A stretch of 64,000 bases of DNA from JADHMP01 sp964386915 (GTDB lineage Bacteria > Bacteroidota > Bacteroidia > Flavobacteriales > Flavobacteriaceae), in contig CAYLUQ010000005.1 in the NCBI GenBank assembly GCA_964386915.1, forward strand, positions 1 to 64,000. The letters run 5' to 3'. The position numbers and the translations under genes were made by a program. Of this stretch, positions 34,580 to 44,635 are shown piece by piece. The notes under the pieces were generated by a model. That model was given only the letters and a program-made list of their open reading frames with translations. It did no database searches and was not told where the DNA came from. How positions within the stretch are numbered: the first letter of the stretch is position 1; the number at the start of each line of letters is the position of its first letter.

Positions 34580-36229
34580 CTATCGATAGCGACGACTATA
34601 GACCAATTCACCATTAATGAAAGTGGCCACAACTTTAGTGCTTTCAATTCTTCTGGGAGAAACATGGAGTAAGTCTCGGTCTAGGATAATAAGGTCTGCC
34701 TTTTTTCCAATTTTAAGACTTCCTTTTTCGTTTTCTTCAAAATTGGCTTCAGCAGCCCAAATGGTCATTCCTCTTAGGGCATCCAAACGGGTAAGGGCCT
34801 TATCAGAAACGCCTTCTTCTCCCTCTTCTTCTTGTGGAGGATAAACAGCGGCTTCAAACGTGAGCATTGGATTGACGTCTTCTACAGGAAAATCGGTGCC
34901 TAAAGCAATTCTTTCTGCACTATTCAAAAGGGCTTGATAGGCATAGGCTCCTGGCATACGGGCTTCTCCTAAACGTGCTTTGACCCATTCAAAATCACTT
35001 GATGCATGAGTGGGTTGCACAGAGGGAATTATTTTTCGGTTGAATAAGGCAATATCTGCCGTATCTAAAACTTGGGCGTGTTCAATACGCCATCTAGGAT
35101 CTTCTTTAAACACCAAAGCCTTACGGTAGGCGTTGAGCACGGCGGCATTGGCAGCATCGCCAATGGCATGCGTATTGAGTTGAAAGGGAGTGGTGGCAAT
35201 TCTGTAGGCTATTTTTTCTATGCTGTCAATAGGAGTAACAAATAGGCCTTGGGTATCTGAGGCATCACTATAGGGCTCTTTAAGGGCTGCACCTCTAGAA
35301 CCAAGTGCTCCATCAGCATATAACTTAATGGATCGAACATGTAGTCGATCTGTTTTAAGGGGACCGTTTTTAAGAAAATAATCTAACGTATTGGGGTCAT
35401 TTTGCAACATGCCATAAATTTTGATTTGCAATAAATCATTTTGTTGCAAACTATCGATTAAGAAAATATCTTCTTTTGAAAGTCCGGCATCCGTAACGGT
35501 TGTTAAACCATATGAAAAACAAATTTCTTCTGCTTTTTGGAGGGCCTCAACCTTTTGTCTTGTAGTTGGCTTGGGAATAAAAGGGGTTAATAAATCCATT
35601 GCATTGTCTATCAAAACCCCTGTGAGTCCGGCTTTGTCTTGCATTAAAACACCTCCTGCAACAGTGGTTTTTGTATCGACTCCAGCTATTTCTAAAGCCT
35701 TTTGATTGACCCATAGGGCATGGCCGTCAATACGGAAGAGAAAAACAGGTATGTCTGAAAAATGTTCATCTAATGCTGCCTTATGCGGAAAGCTTTTGTC
35801 TTCCCAATTGTTTTGGTCCCAACCAAAACCAACAATATAGCTAAGGTTTTGAGACGCTTTAAATTCTTGTGCACGGGTTATAATTTCTTCAATACTTTGG
35901 GTTCCCTTAAGATCCAATTGATTTAAACGCAATCCATATCCTAAAAAATGGGAATGGGCATCAATAAACCCAGGATAAACAGCTAGTGATTTTGCATCCA
36001 CCACACTTTTGGCCTCATAACGCTCAATCAAATCGTTTCCAATATCTTGAATAATACCATCCTTAATGACGATAGAGTTCGCTTTTGGCTGGTTTTTTTC
36101 AAAGGTGTGGATAGTGGCGTTGTGAATGATCAAATCTGCCTTTTCTTGGCAGGCAAAATGTAAAAAGGCAAAAAGAGTTAGCGCAATTAATTTTGTATAA
36201 CGAATTTCACTTTTTAAATTTTGCATCAT
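34580..36229 (-). CDS. YtcJ-like amidohydrolase lipoprotein
   Basis: Metal-dependent hydrolase of about 550 residues. The leader LIALTLFAFLHFAC ends in a lipobox Cys. The amidohydrolase barrel has DAHSHFLGYG (metal His pair), NTHAIGDAAN, RIEHAQVLD and ALGTDFPVEDVNP (metal Asp), flanked by a small beta domain (ADLIIHNATIHTF / ADLIILDRDLL). The start is placed at 36229. Earlier codons in the same frame overlap the promoter at 36255-36282 and the TonB-like barrel gene. Substrate is unknown; the family acts on amides and related compounds. Confidence 0.87.
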   Translation of the reverse strand: MMQNLKSEIRYTKLIALTLFAFLHFACQEKADLIIHNATIHTFEKNQPKANSIVIKDGIIQDIGNDLIERYEAKSVVDAKSLAVYPGFIDAHSHFLGYGLRLNQLDLKGTQSIEEIITRAQEFKASQNLSYIVGFGWDQNNWEDKSFPHKAALDEHFSDIPVFLFRIDGHALWVNQKALEIAGVDTKTTVAGGVLMQDKAGLTGVLIDNAMDLLTPFIPKPTTRQKVEALQKAEEICFSYGLTTVTDAGLSKEDIFLIDSLQQNDLLQIKIYGMLQNDPNTLDYFLKNGPLKTDRLHVRSIKLYADGALGSRGAALKEPYSDASDTQGLFVTPIDSIEKIAYRIATTPFQLNTHAIGDAANAAVLNAYRKALVFKEDPRWRIEHAQVLDTADIALFNRKIIPSVQPTHASSDFEWVKARLGEARMPGAYAYQALLNSAERIALGTDFPVEDVNPMLTFEAAVYPPQEEEGEEGVSDKALTRLDALRGMTIWAAEANFEENEKGSLKIGKKADLIILDRDLLHVSPRRIESTKVVATFINGELVYSRRYR

Positions 36230-36254
36230 AGCTAAGCAATTTTTATTTGCGGCA

Positions 36255-36282
36255 CAAAAATACATATTCTTTGAATTTCCAA
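36255..36282 (-). promoter_or_regulatory. Promoter of the amidohydrolase gene
   Basis: On the minus strand TTG (36280-36282), 17 bases, TATTTTTG (36255-36262). Both elements match, and the ATG at 36229 is about 20 bases beyond the expected transcript start. Confidence 0.65.
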
Positions 36283-36315
36283 AACCTTCTCTTAACTTTT
36301 TTATCACAAGATTCA

Positions 36316-38058
36316 CTACCGATTCATTTTGTATCGAATTCCAGCTAAAAACAAATAGCTTGGTTGTGGGTAGTAGCCCCATAAACCATGGGTAGCACTA
36401 TTGGTGAATCGTCCTTTAACAAAAACATCAAAGGGTTCTTTTATTTTATAGTTTAACCCCAGGGTGGTTTGCATATATAGCGGTAGTTTTTCTTTATCAC
36501 TAACTCTATTTGGATCAATTTCTAAGGTGTTAAAAACAGGCAAAAGCGCAGCGGTTCGTTCTCCTACTACTTCGGTGTTAAAAACAAAACTTAAGTTAGC
36601 CCAATTAAATTGTCCGTTGCTTCCCAATTTGAGTTGTGGGATATTCCACAAAACACTTTGGTCAGGAGTTTGATAGGACAAATATTGGATCTCAAAATCC
36701 AAATGATTTTGACGGGCAAAATCAAAACCTAATTGGGCTCTAAAATCATAACGAGTTGCATTCACATAACGAACTTCAAAAGCATTTGACAAACGATAAG
36801 CTCTATTATTATGCGCTGGATCATAGGGCAAACGCTTAAACAAAGAGAGGTTTTCTAGTTGGTCATAACCCAAACTAAAATTAAAGGACAACACATTGGC
36901 TTGGGAATGGCGAACTCCTACTCTAGCGTTGTATTTTTGCCATAAAGGTTGCAAGTCTACTACCGGAGCGAGAAAAGGATTTTGAATAGAAAAAGTGGTA
37001 TAATTCCCAAGCGTTGTGGCGCCATTGGCATTTAGATAAGGAATTACTTTAGCCTTGTTGGCTTGATAGGACAGTGCAATTTTAGGGTAATATTGCAAAG
37101 CTGTTCCTTGCAAATTGTCAACTAACACATAGGAAACGCCGGCACCAACTTTAATTTTTAATTCGTTTTCTATTTGTTTCCAAGCCACCTCTAGGGACCC
37201 TTTTCCATTTTGATAGCTTTTGGCAGTGTTATCGAAATAGCTCTCCTTAAAACTGCTTGCCACCCCTGCTACCTCTGCGCCAATTGCGAGCTCTCCTTCA
37301 AAAAGGGGCACGCCAGCTTTTACTAATAAGAGCAAGGTTTGCTCATTGGTTTGATAATTATCTGTCGTGATATCGGATTTAAAATCCATTTCTTGAAGCA
37401 CTCCATCATACCATTGCCAGCGGCTGTTTATTTGCATGTAGTTTCGAATGATTTCAGGTTGAATTGAGTTGAGCAATAAAGCATCCCAATTGCGGTCATA
37501 TAAACCAAAATAATTGTAGCCAGCCCTATTATAACTCAGCTTGCTATCTCCTCTGAAATTATTGTTTTTTAAGGCGTGTTGTACGCCCAAAAACAAATGA
37601 CTTTGGTTGCTTTCCAACAACGTGTTGTTAACGTTTCCTCTAAATCCATCATGGTAGAGCATGGCCCCAAATTGCTGTTCTCGGTCAATTGCAATGGTGG
37701 TAGATAGATCGAGATAAAGCTGCCCTTTTGAGCCATAACCAAACCCTAAAAGCGTGTTGTAGGGTTTTTCTGGAGCGGTTCTGATTAATTCAAGAGGATT
37801 GGCTTTGTTGGGTTCAAAGGTTTCCATCACCGGAATAGAAAGAATAGCATAGTTTAATGGGCGTTTTTGAGTGGCTATTGAATCGGGAATTTCAGGATTG
37901 GTTTTGATTTGAAATACATCTGACAGACTTGGGTTATAGGATTTTACCACGGTTACTTGTTGAGTAGCTAAACTCGTTGAGTCGCGCTCTTGTCCCCATA
38001 TACTGGTAACAGAAAAGAAACAAAAAATTCCAATAAGTACAATATTATTCTTCAACAT
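36316..38058 (-). CDS. Outer-membrane beta-barrel protein paired with the TPR protein
   Basis: 580 residues with a Sec leader (LIGIFCFFSVTSIWGQ). There is a short plug-like N-terminal part (QQVTVVKSYNPSLSDVFQIKTNPEIPDS) and then a barrel of about 20 strands ending LFLAGIRYKMNR. It is shorter than a full TonB-dependent receptor and lacks an obvious TonB box and full plug domain. The start overlaps the end of the large TPR gene by 14 bases, so the two are translated together and likely act together in the envelope. Cargo or role is unknown. Confidence 0.75.
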   Translation of the reverse strand: MLKNNIVLIGIFCFFSVTSIWGQERDSTSLATQQVTVVKSYNPSLSDVFQIKTNPEIPDSIATQKRPLNYAILSIPVMETFEPNKANPLELIRTAPEKPYNTLLGFGYGSKGQLYLDLSTTIAIDREQQFGAMLYHDGFRGNVNNTLLESNQSHLFLGVQHALKNNNFRGDSKLSYNRAGYNYFGLYDRNWDALLLNSIQPEIIRNYMQINSRWQWYDGVLQEMDFKSDITTDNYQTNEQTLLLLVKAGVPLFEGELAIGAEVAGVASSFKESYFDNTAKSYQNGKGSLEVAWKQIENELKIKVGAGVSYVLVDNLQGTALQYYPKIALSYQANKAKVIPYLNANGATTLGNYTTFSIQNPFLAPVVDLQPLWQKYNARVGVRHSQANVLSFNFSLGYDQLENLSLFKRLPYDPAHNNRAYRLSNAFEVRYVNATRYDFRAQLGFDFARQNHLDFEIQYLSYQTPDQSVLWNIPQLKLGSNGQFNWANLSFVFNTEVVGERTAALLPVFNTLEIDPNRVSDKEKLPLYMQTTLGLNYKIKEPFDVFVKGRFTNSATHGLWGYYPQPSYLFLAGIRYKMNR

Positions 38059-41000
38059 CTAAGGAAGCATTGTTTTTCGTTAATTCATTTTGCACCTTCT
38101 CGAGCAAAGTTTTGGCATGCGCAATAATTTCTTCTTGCTCTGGGTAGGTTTCAATTAGTGTTTCTAAAATATAATTGGCTTGAAAAGAATCTTCGAGTAA
38201 ATAAAAATTTTCAGCCAAAAGCAAGAGCGCCTTTGCATTCCAAACGCCCCCTTTTTGGGTTGAAGCAATTTTTATGATCGTTTCATTTGACTTTTCCAGT
38301 GTTCCTTGTTCATGTTCTTTAAGTGCCCTAAAATAGAGTGCCTCAGCAGCAATGAGCCCTTCTGGGTGGGTTTCCAACTGAGCATAGGAAGCACTGCTGG
38401 TAGGGGTGTCACCTAGCATTTTAGCTGAGCGTGCTTCAATGGTCAAAGCATCCCATCGCAAACGTTGGTCTAAGTCTTTTTTGCCTAATATTTCTTGAGC
38501 CATTTGTTTGGCCTTTTCATAGGCTTCTTGCGCATAATAAACCTGCATCAAATTAAGCTGTGCAAATTGCTTGTTTTCTTCAAAAGTGGCGAGTGCTAAT
38601 AGTTTTTCTAATAGGGCAACATTAGAGGAAAGCGTTTCCATTTGTTGGGCAATGCTAATGAGTCTCACCAAAGCTTTTTCATGATATTCGTTGGGTGCAT
38701 TTGCCACCAATTGTTCATAGGGTGCTATGGCTTGGGCGTAATTTTCCTCTTCATAAAAAATTTCAGCCCAATAGAATTGTGCCGCCAATTGGTTGGCACC
38801 GCTAGGGTAACGTGTCAAATATTCTTCTAAAAGTTTGGCGGCCTGTTTTTTGTCGTTTTCTATAAAACGTTTTTCGGCAGCTGCAAAAGCGGTTCGTTCT
38901 AGCTCAGCATCTGAAAGGTTGTTGATTTTATTTTCGCGCAACCAAAGCGTAAAGGCATTCACCTCCCCCAAATCTATAGCAATTTCTTTTAGCGTATTAA
39001 CAGCTTGAAGGGCTACCACATCTTTAGGATATGATTTAACCAAACGCTTTAGAACCTCTTTAGCTGGGTTGTTTTGCGCTTGGTTGTAGAGAATTAAACC
39101 TTGATTTAAAATGGCTTTGGGCACATAAAGACTTTTCGGAAATTGCCGCTCAAGGGTTTTATAAGCTTCAATGGCGGCCGTATAGTTTGCTGCAGCTGTA
39201 TGTGCAACGCCAAGCTGAAACCATGCATCATCGGTTAGACCTGAAGAGGGAAATTGAGAAACTAACTCTTTTAAACTTTCAATTTTTTGATCATTGCGAT
39301 CCACAAAACCATAGCTAATAGCTTTTTGATAGGAGGCATAAGCGGCTTCTTGTGGCTTTAATGCTAGCGCTTTGTTGTAATGCTCCATTGCTGGCCAATA
39401 TTTTTTTAAGGCAAATTGACAGTCGCCCATTCGCAGTTGAACATCATAGCGATAAGAGCTAATTTGAGGAGTAGCTAAAGCGAGAAAGGATTCAAAAAAA
39501 CGAAGTGAATAGGCATATTCTCCTAGTTTAAAATAGGTGTAGGCCATGTCATAGTCAATCCTAAAACCGGCAGCAATGGCTTTTGAAGCTTGGTCTTTTT
39601 TAAAATTTTTATAGGTATCTAAAGCATCGTCAAAGCGATTGAGTTCATATAGAGTTCGTCCCAACCAGTAGCGAGCGGCAGCAGTAAATTGGGGGCGTTC
39701 ATCAACTTTAACAGCTTGTTCAAAAAAGGCAATCGCTCCTTTGTAGTTACCACTTTGATAGGTTTTTATAGCTTTTAAATAGGATATTTTTTGAAGTGCA
39801 GCCGGATTTTTATAGGTTTTGTTGTTCATCAAAATATCTAAAGCGGCGTCATAATTTCCACTGCTAGTGAAAGAATCAATTAACAATTCGGCCAAAATTT
39901 GCTTTTCTTCACTCTCCGGATAGCGTTCTAAAAAGGCTATGATTACGGCGGAAGTATCTTCATAAGGATTACCAATCTCATAACTCAATTTTGCATATTG
40001 CAGCAATGCATCTTCTTTAATGGTATTGTCATATTCCATAGCAGCAGCGCTTCTAAAAGCGTTTAAAGCGGCTGCTTTTTGATCTGTTTTGAGATAAGCA
40101 TCACCTAAATAATAATAAGCGCTTTGTGCCAAGGCAGATTGTTTGGCTATTATTTTATTGAATTGCCCAATGGCTTCTTCATAGTCTTTGGTTTTATAGT
40201 AGGCAAAGCCCAATTGATAAAAATCAATATTTTTCCACTTCCCTTTTTTGCCTTCATATTGGGAAAGATAAGGCAGAGCCGCGGCATATTGTTCAAGATT
40301 GAAATAGCTCTCCCCCACAATTTTGGATACTTCAGAATTGAGTTCAGCTGACAAACCCTTGTTGCCTAATTCTTTTCCAAGAGCAATAGCCTCTTCAAAA
40401 CGACCTAACCTAAAGTTCATGTCTACCTGAAAATATGCCAAATCTTCTTTTTGTTTCTCTTCAGAAACACGGTCAAATTGTTCAATGGCCTGGGTATAGT
40501 CTTCTAACTGATAGGCAATATGTCCCAAATAATAATAAGCGTTAGATTCATATTCGGGAATAGATTTTACCTTTTCAAATAATGGCTGGGCGGCTTTATA
40601 GCGTTTGGCCGAAAACAAGGTGTAGCCTTTATTAAAATAGAATTGGTTTCGATTCATTAAAGGAACCTGATTGTCATTTACTTTAACAAACCATTTTAAG
40701 GCATATCGATATTTACCCTGATCAAAATAATAATTTGCAATTTCATAGGGGATACTTTGAATGGCATCGGTAGTAGGATATTCCATCAAAAATTTACCCA
40801 ATAATTTTTCTGAACCAACATCATTCACACGAAGTGTATTCAACACTATATTAAAATCTATGGTCTCTAAAAATTCTGGTGGAAATATGGAATTACGCTG
40901 AAAAAGAAAGCTCTGTAAAGCTGTGGGATAATAAGAAGCGGTTTGCAGATCTAAACTACGGTTTAAAGTGAATGGATCGTTATAAAGTTGAGCATCAACC

Positions 41001-41062
41001 CGTAAAAAGACGAAGGAGCTAACTATAAAAAGGAGTGCACTACGTTTTTTAATCCCGATCAT
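38045..41062 (-). CDS. Large exported TPR-repeat protein
   Basis: 1005 residues with a Sec leader (ALLFIVSSFVFLRVDAQ). At least 15 tetratricopeptide-like repeats follow, such as YYYLGHIAYQLEDYTQAIEQFDRV, FYQLGFAYYKTKDYEEAIGQFNKI and AWFQLGVAHTAAANYTAAIEAYKTL. The architecture is an all-helical periplasmic scaffold for protein-protein contact. It is coupled to the downstream barrel protein by a 14-base overlap. Such pairs occur across Flavobacteriia; their function is not known to me. Confidence 0.85.
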   Translation of the reverse strand: MIGIKKRSALLFIVSSFVFLRVDAQLYNDPFTLNRSLDLQTASYYPTALQSFLFQRNSIFPPEFLETIDFNIVLNTLRVNDVGSEKLLGKFLMEYPTTDAIQSIPYEIANYYFDQGKYRYALKWFVKVNDNQVPLMNRNQFYFNKGYTLFSAKRYKAAQPLFEKVKSIPEYESNAYYYLGHIAYQLEDYTQAIEQFDRVSEEKQKEDLAYFQVDMNFRLGRFEEAIALGKELGNKGLSAELNSEVSKIVGESYFNLEQYAAALPYLSQYEGKKGKWKNIDFYQLGFAYYKTKDYEEAIGQFNKIIAKQSALAQSAYYYLGDAYLKTDQKAAALNAFRSAAAMEYDNTIKEDALLQYAKLSYEIGNPYEDTSAVIIAFLERYPESEEKQILAELLIDSFTSSGNYDAALDILMNNKTYKNPAALQKISYLKAIKTYQSGNYKGAIAFFEQAVKVDERPQFTAAARYWLGRTLYELNRFDDALDTYKNFKKDQASKAIAAGFRIDYDMAYTYFKLGEYAYSLRFFESFLALATPQISSYRYDVQLRMGDCQFALKKYWPAMEHYNKALALKPQEAAYASYQKAISYGFVDRNDQKIESLKELVSQFPSSGLTDDAWFQLGVAHTAAANYTAAIEAYKTLERQFPKSLYVPKAILNQGLILYNQAQNNPAKEVLKRLVKSYPKDVVALQAVNTLKEIAIDLGEVNAFTLWLRENKINNLSDAELERTAFAAAEKRFIENDKKQAAKLLEEYLTRYPSGANQLAAQFYWAEIFYEEENYAQAIAPYEQLVANAPNEYHEKALVRLISIAQQMETLSSNVALLEKLLALATFEENKQFAQLNLMQVYYAQEAYEKAKQMAQEILGKKDLDQRLRWDALTIEARSAKMLGDTPTSSASYAQLETHPEGLIAAEALYFRALKEHEQGTLEKSNETIIKIASTQKGGVWNAKALLLLAENFYLLEDSFQANYILETLIETYPEQEEIIAHAKTLLEKVQNELTKNNASLDVEE

Positions 41063-41191
41063 AACACCTAGTAAAAGTAGAAGAATCTTTTACTAATAGG
41101 AACGAATAGAAAGGGGGAAAAGTATAATTTATCAACAAAATATCATCAAATCTCTAGAAACTTTTACATTTACCCTTAAATCTGTTTCGCC

Positions 41192-41872
41192 TTGTCTAAA
41201 TCATTAGTTTCCTTTGTAAATGCCACTATAAAAAACAGAGACAACACTGTTTTTGAAACGGTCAACCTAGAAGTGCTTCCGGGTGATTTTGTGTTTTTGA
41301 TAGGCAAAACAGGATCCGGAAAAAGCAGTCTCATCAAGGTGCTCTATGGCGATTTAGAACTTGCAGCCGGTCAAGGACAATTGCTGGGCTTTGATCTCAC
41401 CCTTTTAAAAGAAAATCAAATTCCCTTGCTACGCAGAAAACTTGGTGTGGTCTTTCAAGATTTTAAACTTCTACCCGATCGGTCTATTTTTGATAACCTT
41501 GCTTTTGTGTTAAAAGCAACGGGATGGAGCGAAAAAAGCAAAATTAAAGCACGTGTTGAAGAGGTGCTTCAAATGGTTAATGTTCAAGAGCCCACTGCCA
41601 AATATCCCTTTGAACTCTCTGGAGGAGAACAGCAACGAGTAGCTATAGCCAGAGCCCTTTTAAATGACCCTGAAATTATTTTAGCAGACGAACCCACAGG
41701 CAACTTAGATCCCGAAACCAGTCAAGAAATCATGCAGCTGTTCAAGCAATTGCACCAAAAAGGAATGACAATCATTATGGCCACCCATGACTATAACATG
41801 ATTCTTAAATTTCCGGGTAAAATTCTTAAATGTGAAAACGGTGCCCTCTTTGAGGTAGTCGCTAAAACCTAA
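41192..41872 (+). CDS. ftsE: Cell-division ATP-binding protein FtsE
   Basis: ABC ATPase of 226 residues, the cytoplasmic partner of FtsX at the divisome. Walker A is GKTGSGKSSLIK, the Q-loop VVFQDFKLLPDRSIFDNL is typical of FtsE, followed by signature LSGGEQQRVAIARAL and Walker B IILADEPTGNLD. Translation begins with TTG at 41192. ftsX is not adjacent: the next gene is typA on the other strand, overlapping by 4 bases. Confidence 0.92.
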   Translation: MSKSLVSFVNATIKNRDNTVFETVNLEVLPGDFVFLIGKTGSGKSSLIKVLYGDLELAAGQGQLLGFDLTLLKENQIPLLRRKLGVVFQDFKLLPDRSIFDNLAFVLKATGWSEKSKIKARVEEVLQMVNVQEPTAKYPFELSGGEQQRVAIARALLNDPEIILADEPTGNLDPETSQEIMQLFKQLHQKGMTIIMATHDYNMILKFPGKILKCENGALFEVVAKT

Positions 41873-43668
41873 TTTGCTCTTCGTTTTCTTTCATTTTCAT
41901 CCAAATATATTTTTCTAAGTCGAATGGACTTGGGGGTCACTTCCACCAACTCGTCTTTTTGAATATATTCTAAAGCCTCTTCTAAGGTGAATTTAATGGG
42001 TGGTGCCAATTTCACTTTATCATCAGAGCCGGCAGCTCTCACGTTTGACAATTTTTTGGTTTTGGTCACATTAACTACCAAATCATCTTGTCTGCTGTTT
42101 TCACCAATAACCTGACCGCGATAGATGGGTTCGTTAGGGGCGATAAAAAACTTGCCCCGCTCTTGGAGTTTGTCTAAGGAATAGGGAATGGCTTGCCCAT
42201 CTTCTAGAGCAATGAGAGAGCCGTTAATTCTGCCTGGAATCGTGCCTTTATAGGGCGTAAATTCTTTAAAACGATGGTTCATAATCGCTTCTCCTGCTGT
42301 GGCGGTGAGCAACATATTGCGCAAACCTATCAATCCTCTAGAAGGAATCAAAAACGAACAGGTCATTCGATCTCCTTTAGGATCCATAGATACCATTTCG
42401 CCTTTGCGTTGGGTGACCATTTCGATAGCCCTGCCCGACACCGTTTCGGGAAGATCAATTGTCAATTCTTCTAAGGGCTCCATTTTCTGCCCGTCAATTT
42501 CTTTGATAATAACTTGGGGTTGTCCTATTTGCAATTCATAGCCTTCACGTCGCATGGTTTCAATTAAAACTGAAAGGTGAAGCACGCCCCGTCCAAAAAC
42601 TAAAAATCGATCGGCGCTATCAGTTGCTTCAAGGCGTAGGGCTAAATTGCGTTCCAACTCATTTTCAAGACGCTCTTTGATGTGTCTTGAGGTTACAAAT
42701 TTTCCCTCTTTACCAAAAAACGGAGAATCGTTAATGGTAAATAACATACTCATGGTGGGTTCGTCTATCTTGATAGAAGGCAAGGCTTCGGGTGCTTCAG
42801 CATCGGCAATTGTGTCCCCAATTTCGAAACCTTCTAGTCCCACCACAGCACAAATATCTCCTGCTTGCACAGCAGTAACCTTTTTTCTACCCAAACCTTC
42901 AAAAACAAACAACTCTTTAATTTTAGAGGTAATTTGTTCACCAGAGGCTTTGATCATGGTTACTTTTTGGGTAGCCTCTAGGGTGCCACGTTGCAGACGC
43001 CCAATGGCAATTCTACCCGTAAAAGAAGAATAGTCTAAAGAGGTGATGAGCATTTGGGTGTTGCCTGTTGCAACTTTTGGTGCTGGAATTGTTTCTACCA
43101 CACAGTCCAATAGAGGTCCTATGGAGCTCGTGGGTTGTTCCCACTGCGTTGCACTCATCCAATTGTTTTTAGCGGAACCGTATAGGGTAGGAAAATCGAG
43201 TTGCCATTCTTCAGCACCTAAATCAAACATCAAATCAAAAACAGCTTCATGCACTGCTTCTGGTGTACAATTTTCCTTATCTACCTTATTGATAACCAAA
43301 ATGGGCTTTAACTTTAAATCCAATGCCTTTTGGAGCACAAAGCGAGTTTGAGGCATTGGTCCTTCAAAGGCATCTACCAATAATAAAACGCCATCAGCCA
43401 TATTCAATACACGCTCAACTTCTCCTCCAAAATCGGCGTGACCAGGGGTGTCAATTAAGTTTATTTTTATATCCTTATAGGTAACCGCCACATTTTTAGA
43501 CAAAATTGTAATGCCTCTTTCGCGTTCCAAATCGTTGTTGTCTAATATCAAATCTTGTGTTTTTTCATGCGACTGAAAGAGTTCACAATGATGCAAGATT
43601 TTATCAACCAGAGTGGTTTTTCCATGGTCTACGTGGGCAATGATGGCAATGTTTCGAATGGCTTCCAT
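41869..43668 (-). CDS. typA: Translational GTPase TypA/BipA
   Basis: Ribosome-binding GTPase of 599 residues. G1 is AHVDHGKTTLVDKIL, switch II DTPGHADFGGEVERVL, G4 NKVD, and the C-terminal TypA-specific domain has GLIGLRNMLLTATAGEAIMNHRF and YSLDKLQERGKFFI. The start at 43668 (MEAIRNIAIIAH) is chosen since the longer frame crosses the promoter at 43686-43718. Confidence 0.96.
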   Translation of the reverse strand: MEAIRNIAIIAHVDHGKTTLVDKILHHCELFQSHEKTQDLILDNNDLERERGITILSKNVAVTYKDIKINLIDTPGHADFGGEVERVLNMADGVLLLVDAFEGPMPQTRFVLQKALDLKLKPILVINKVDKENCTPEAVHEAVFDLMFDLGAEEWQLDFPTLYGSAKNNWMSATQWEQPTSSIGPLLDCVVETIPAPKVATGNTQMLITSLDYSSFTGRIAIGRLQRGTLEATQKVTMIKASGEQITSKIKELFVFEGLGRKKVTAVQAGDICAVVGLEGFEIGDTIADAEAPEALPSIKIDEPTMSMLFTINDSPFFGKEGKFVTSRHIKERLENELERNLALRLEATDSADRFLVFGRGVLHLSVLIETMRREGYELQIGQPQVIIKEIDGQKMEPLEELTIDLPETVSGRAIEMVTQRKGEMVSMDPKGDRMTCSFLIPSRGLIGLRNMLLTATAGEAIMNHRFKEFTPYKGTIPGRINGSLIALEDGQAIPYSLDKLQERGKFFIAPNEPIYRGQVIGENSRQDDLVVNVTKTKKLSNVRAAGSDDKVKLAPPIKFTLEEALEYIQKDELVEVTPKSIRLRKIYLDENERKRRAN

Positions 43669-43685
43669 AGCAATTTTTGAATGCG

Positions 43686-43718
43686 CAAAGATATTATTAT
43701 TTACCACAGTTGTATCAA
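43686..43718 (-). promoter_or_regulatory. Promoter of typA
   Basis: On the minus strand TTG (43716-43718), 22 bases, TATCTTTG (43686-43693). It gives a leader of about 12 bases before the ATG at 43668. Confidence 0.6.
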
Positions 43719-43786
43719 TTAACCAAAGGGAAATAAAACCTCTTGTCTCCGTGCTTGTTTTTTAGGGAATTGCTGGTATTAAATTG

Positions 43787-43794
43787 TATTTTTG
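43787..43794 (+). promoter_or_regulatory. -7 box of kdsA, directly before the start codon
   Basis: TATTTTTG is followed after CCCC by the ATG at 43799. Transcription from this box would begin at or next to the ATG, so the mRNA would be leaderless or nearly so. The gluconokinase gene at 52.6 kb has the same TTTGCCCCATG arrangement. Confidence 0.5.
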
Positions 43795-43798
43795 CCCC

Positions 43799-44620
43799 AT
43801 GCTAGTAGCCATTGACAAACTAAAACATATTGCTTCTAAACAATTTCTTCTCATTGCAGGCCCTTGCGCCATAGAGGGAGAAGCCATGGCCCTTGAGATT
43901 GCTAGTCATTTGGTTGCTCTATCGGAGCGCTATAAAATTCCATTGGTGTTTAAGGGAAGCTACAGAAAAGCCAACCGGAGTCGTTTAGATAGTTTTACTG
44001 GAATTGGTGATAAAAAGGCCCTCGCTATTTTGCAAAAAGTGGGAGAGCGCTTTACTATTCCTACCCTTACCGACATTCACCATCCGGAAGAAGCTGCCCT
44101 TGCCGCCTCCTATGTTGATGTATTACAAATTCCTGCCTTTTTGGTTCGTCAAACAGATTTGTTGGTAGCAGCTGCTAAAACAGGAAAAGTGGTGAATTTA
44201 AAAAAAGGGCAATTTATGAGTCCCGAAAGCATGGCGTTTGCTGCTCAAAAACTTATAGACAGTGGCAATGCAAATTTTTTATTGACCGACCGGGGCACAC
44301 AATTTGGCTATACTGATTTGGTGGTCGATTTTAGAGGAATTAGCAGTTTGCAAAAAATAGGTCCTACCCTATTAGACGTTACACACTCTTTGCAACAACC
44401 CAATCAGGCCTCTGGCGTGACTGGAGGAAGACCTGAAAAAATAGAAACCCTTGCTCGTGCAGCAATTGCCACCGGGGCAGATGGCATTTTTATAGAAACA
44501 CATCCCAATCCAAAAAAGGCTAAAAGCGATGGCGCTAATATGCTCGCTTTAGACAAGGTGGAGCCCTTGCTACAAAAGTTAGTGGCCTTGAGAAACACGA
44601 TTCTTTCCTTTAGCTCTTAG
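43799..44620 (+). CDS. kdsA: 3-deoxy-D-manno-octulosonate 8-phosphate synthase
   Basis: Condenses arabinose 5-phosphate and phosphoenolpyruvate to KDO8P for lipid A-core assembly, which indicates an LPS-bearing cell. The 273-residue product has LLIAGPCAIEGEAMA, FKGSYRKANRSRLDSFTGIG and LTDRGTQFGYTDLVVDFR, the PEP and A5P sites. The ATG at 43799 is chosen; a TTG 15 bases upstream lies within the -7 box. Confidence 0.95.
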   Translation: MLVAIDKLKHIASKQFLLIAGPCAIEGEAMALEIASHLVALSERYKIPLVFKGSYRKANRSRLDSFTGIGDKKALAILQKVGERFTIPTLTDIHHPEEAALAASYVDVLQIPAFLVRQTDLLVAAAKTGKVVNLKKGQFMSPESMAFAAQKLIDSGNANFLLTDRGTQFGYTDLVVDFRGISSLQKIGPTLLDVTHSLQQPNQASGVTGGRPEKIETLARAAIATGADGIFIETHPNPKKAKSDGANMLALDKVEPLLQKLVALRNTILSFSS

Positions 44621-44635
44621 TTGGTATAATATTTG

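Noticed and set aside
42647..43351. Two plus-strand open frames of 128 and 102 codons
   Set aside because: Both are antisense to typA, whose motifs are complete through this stretch.
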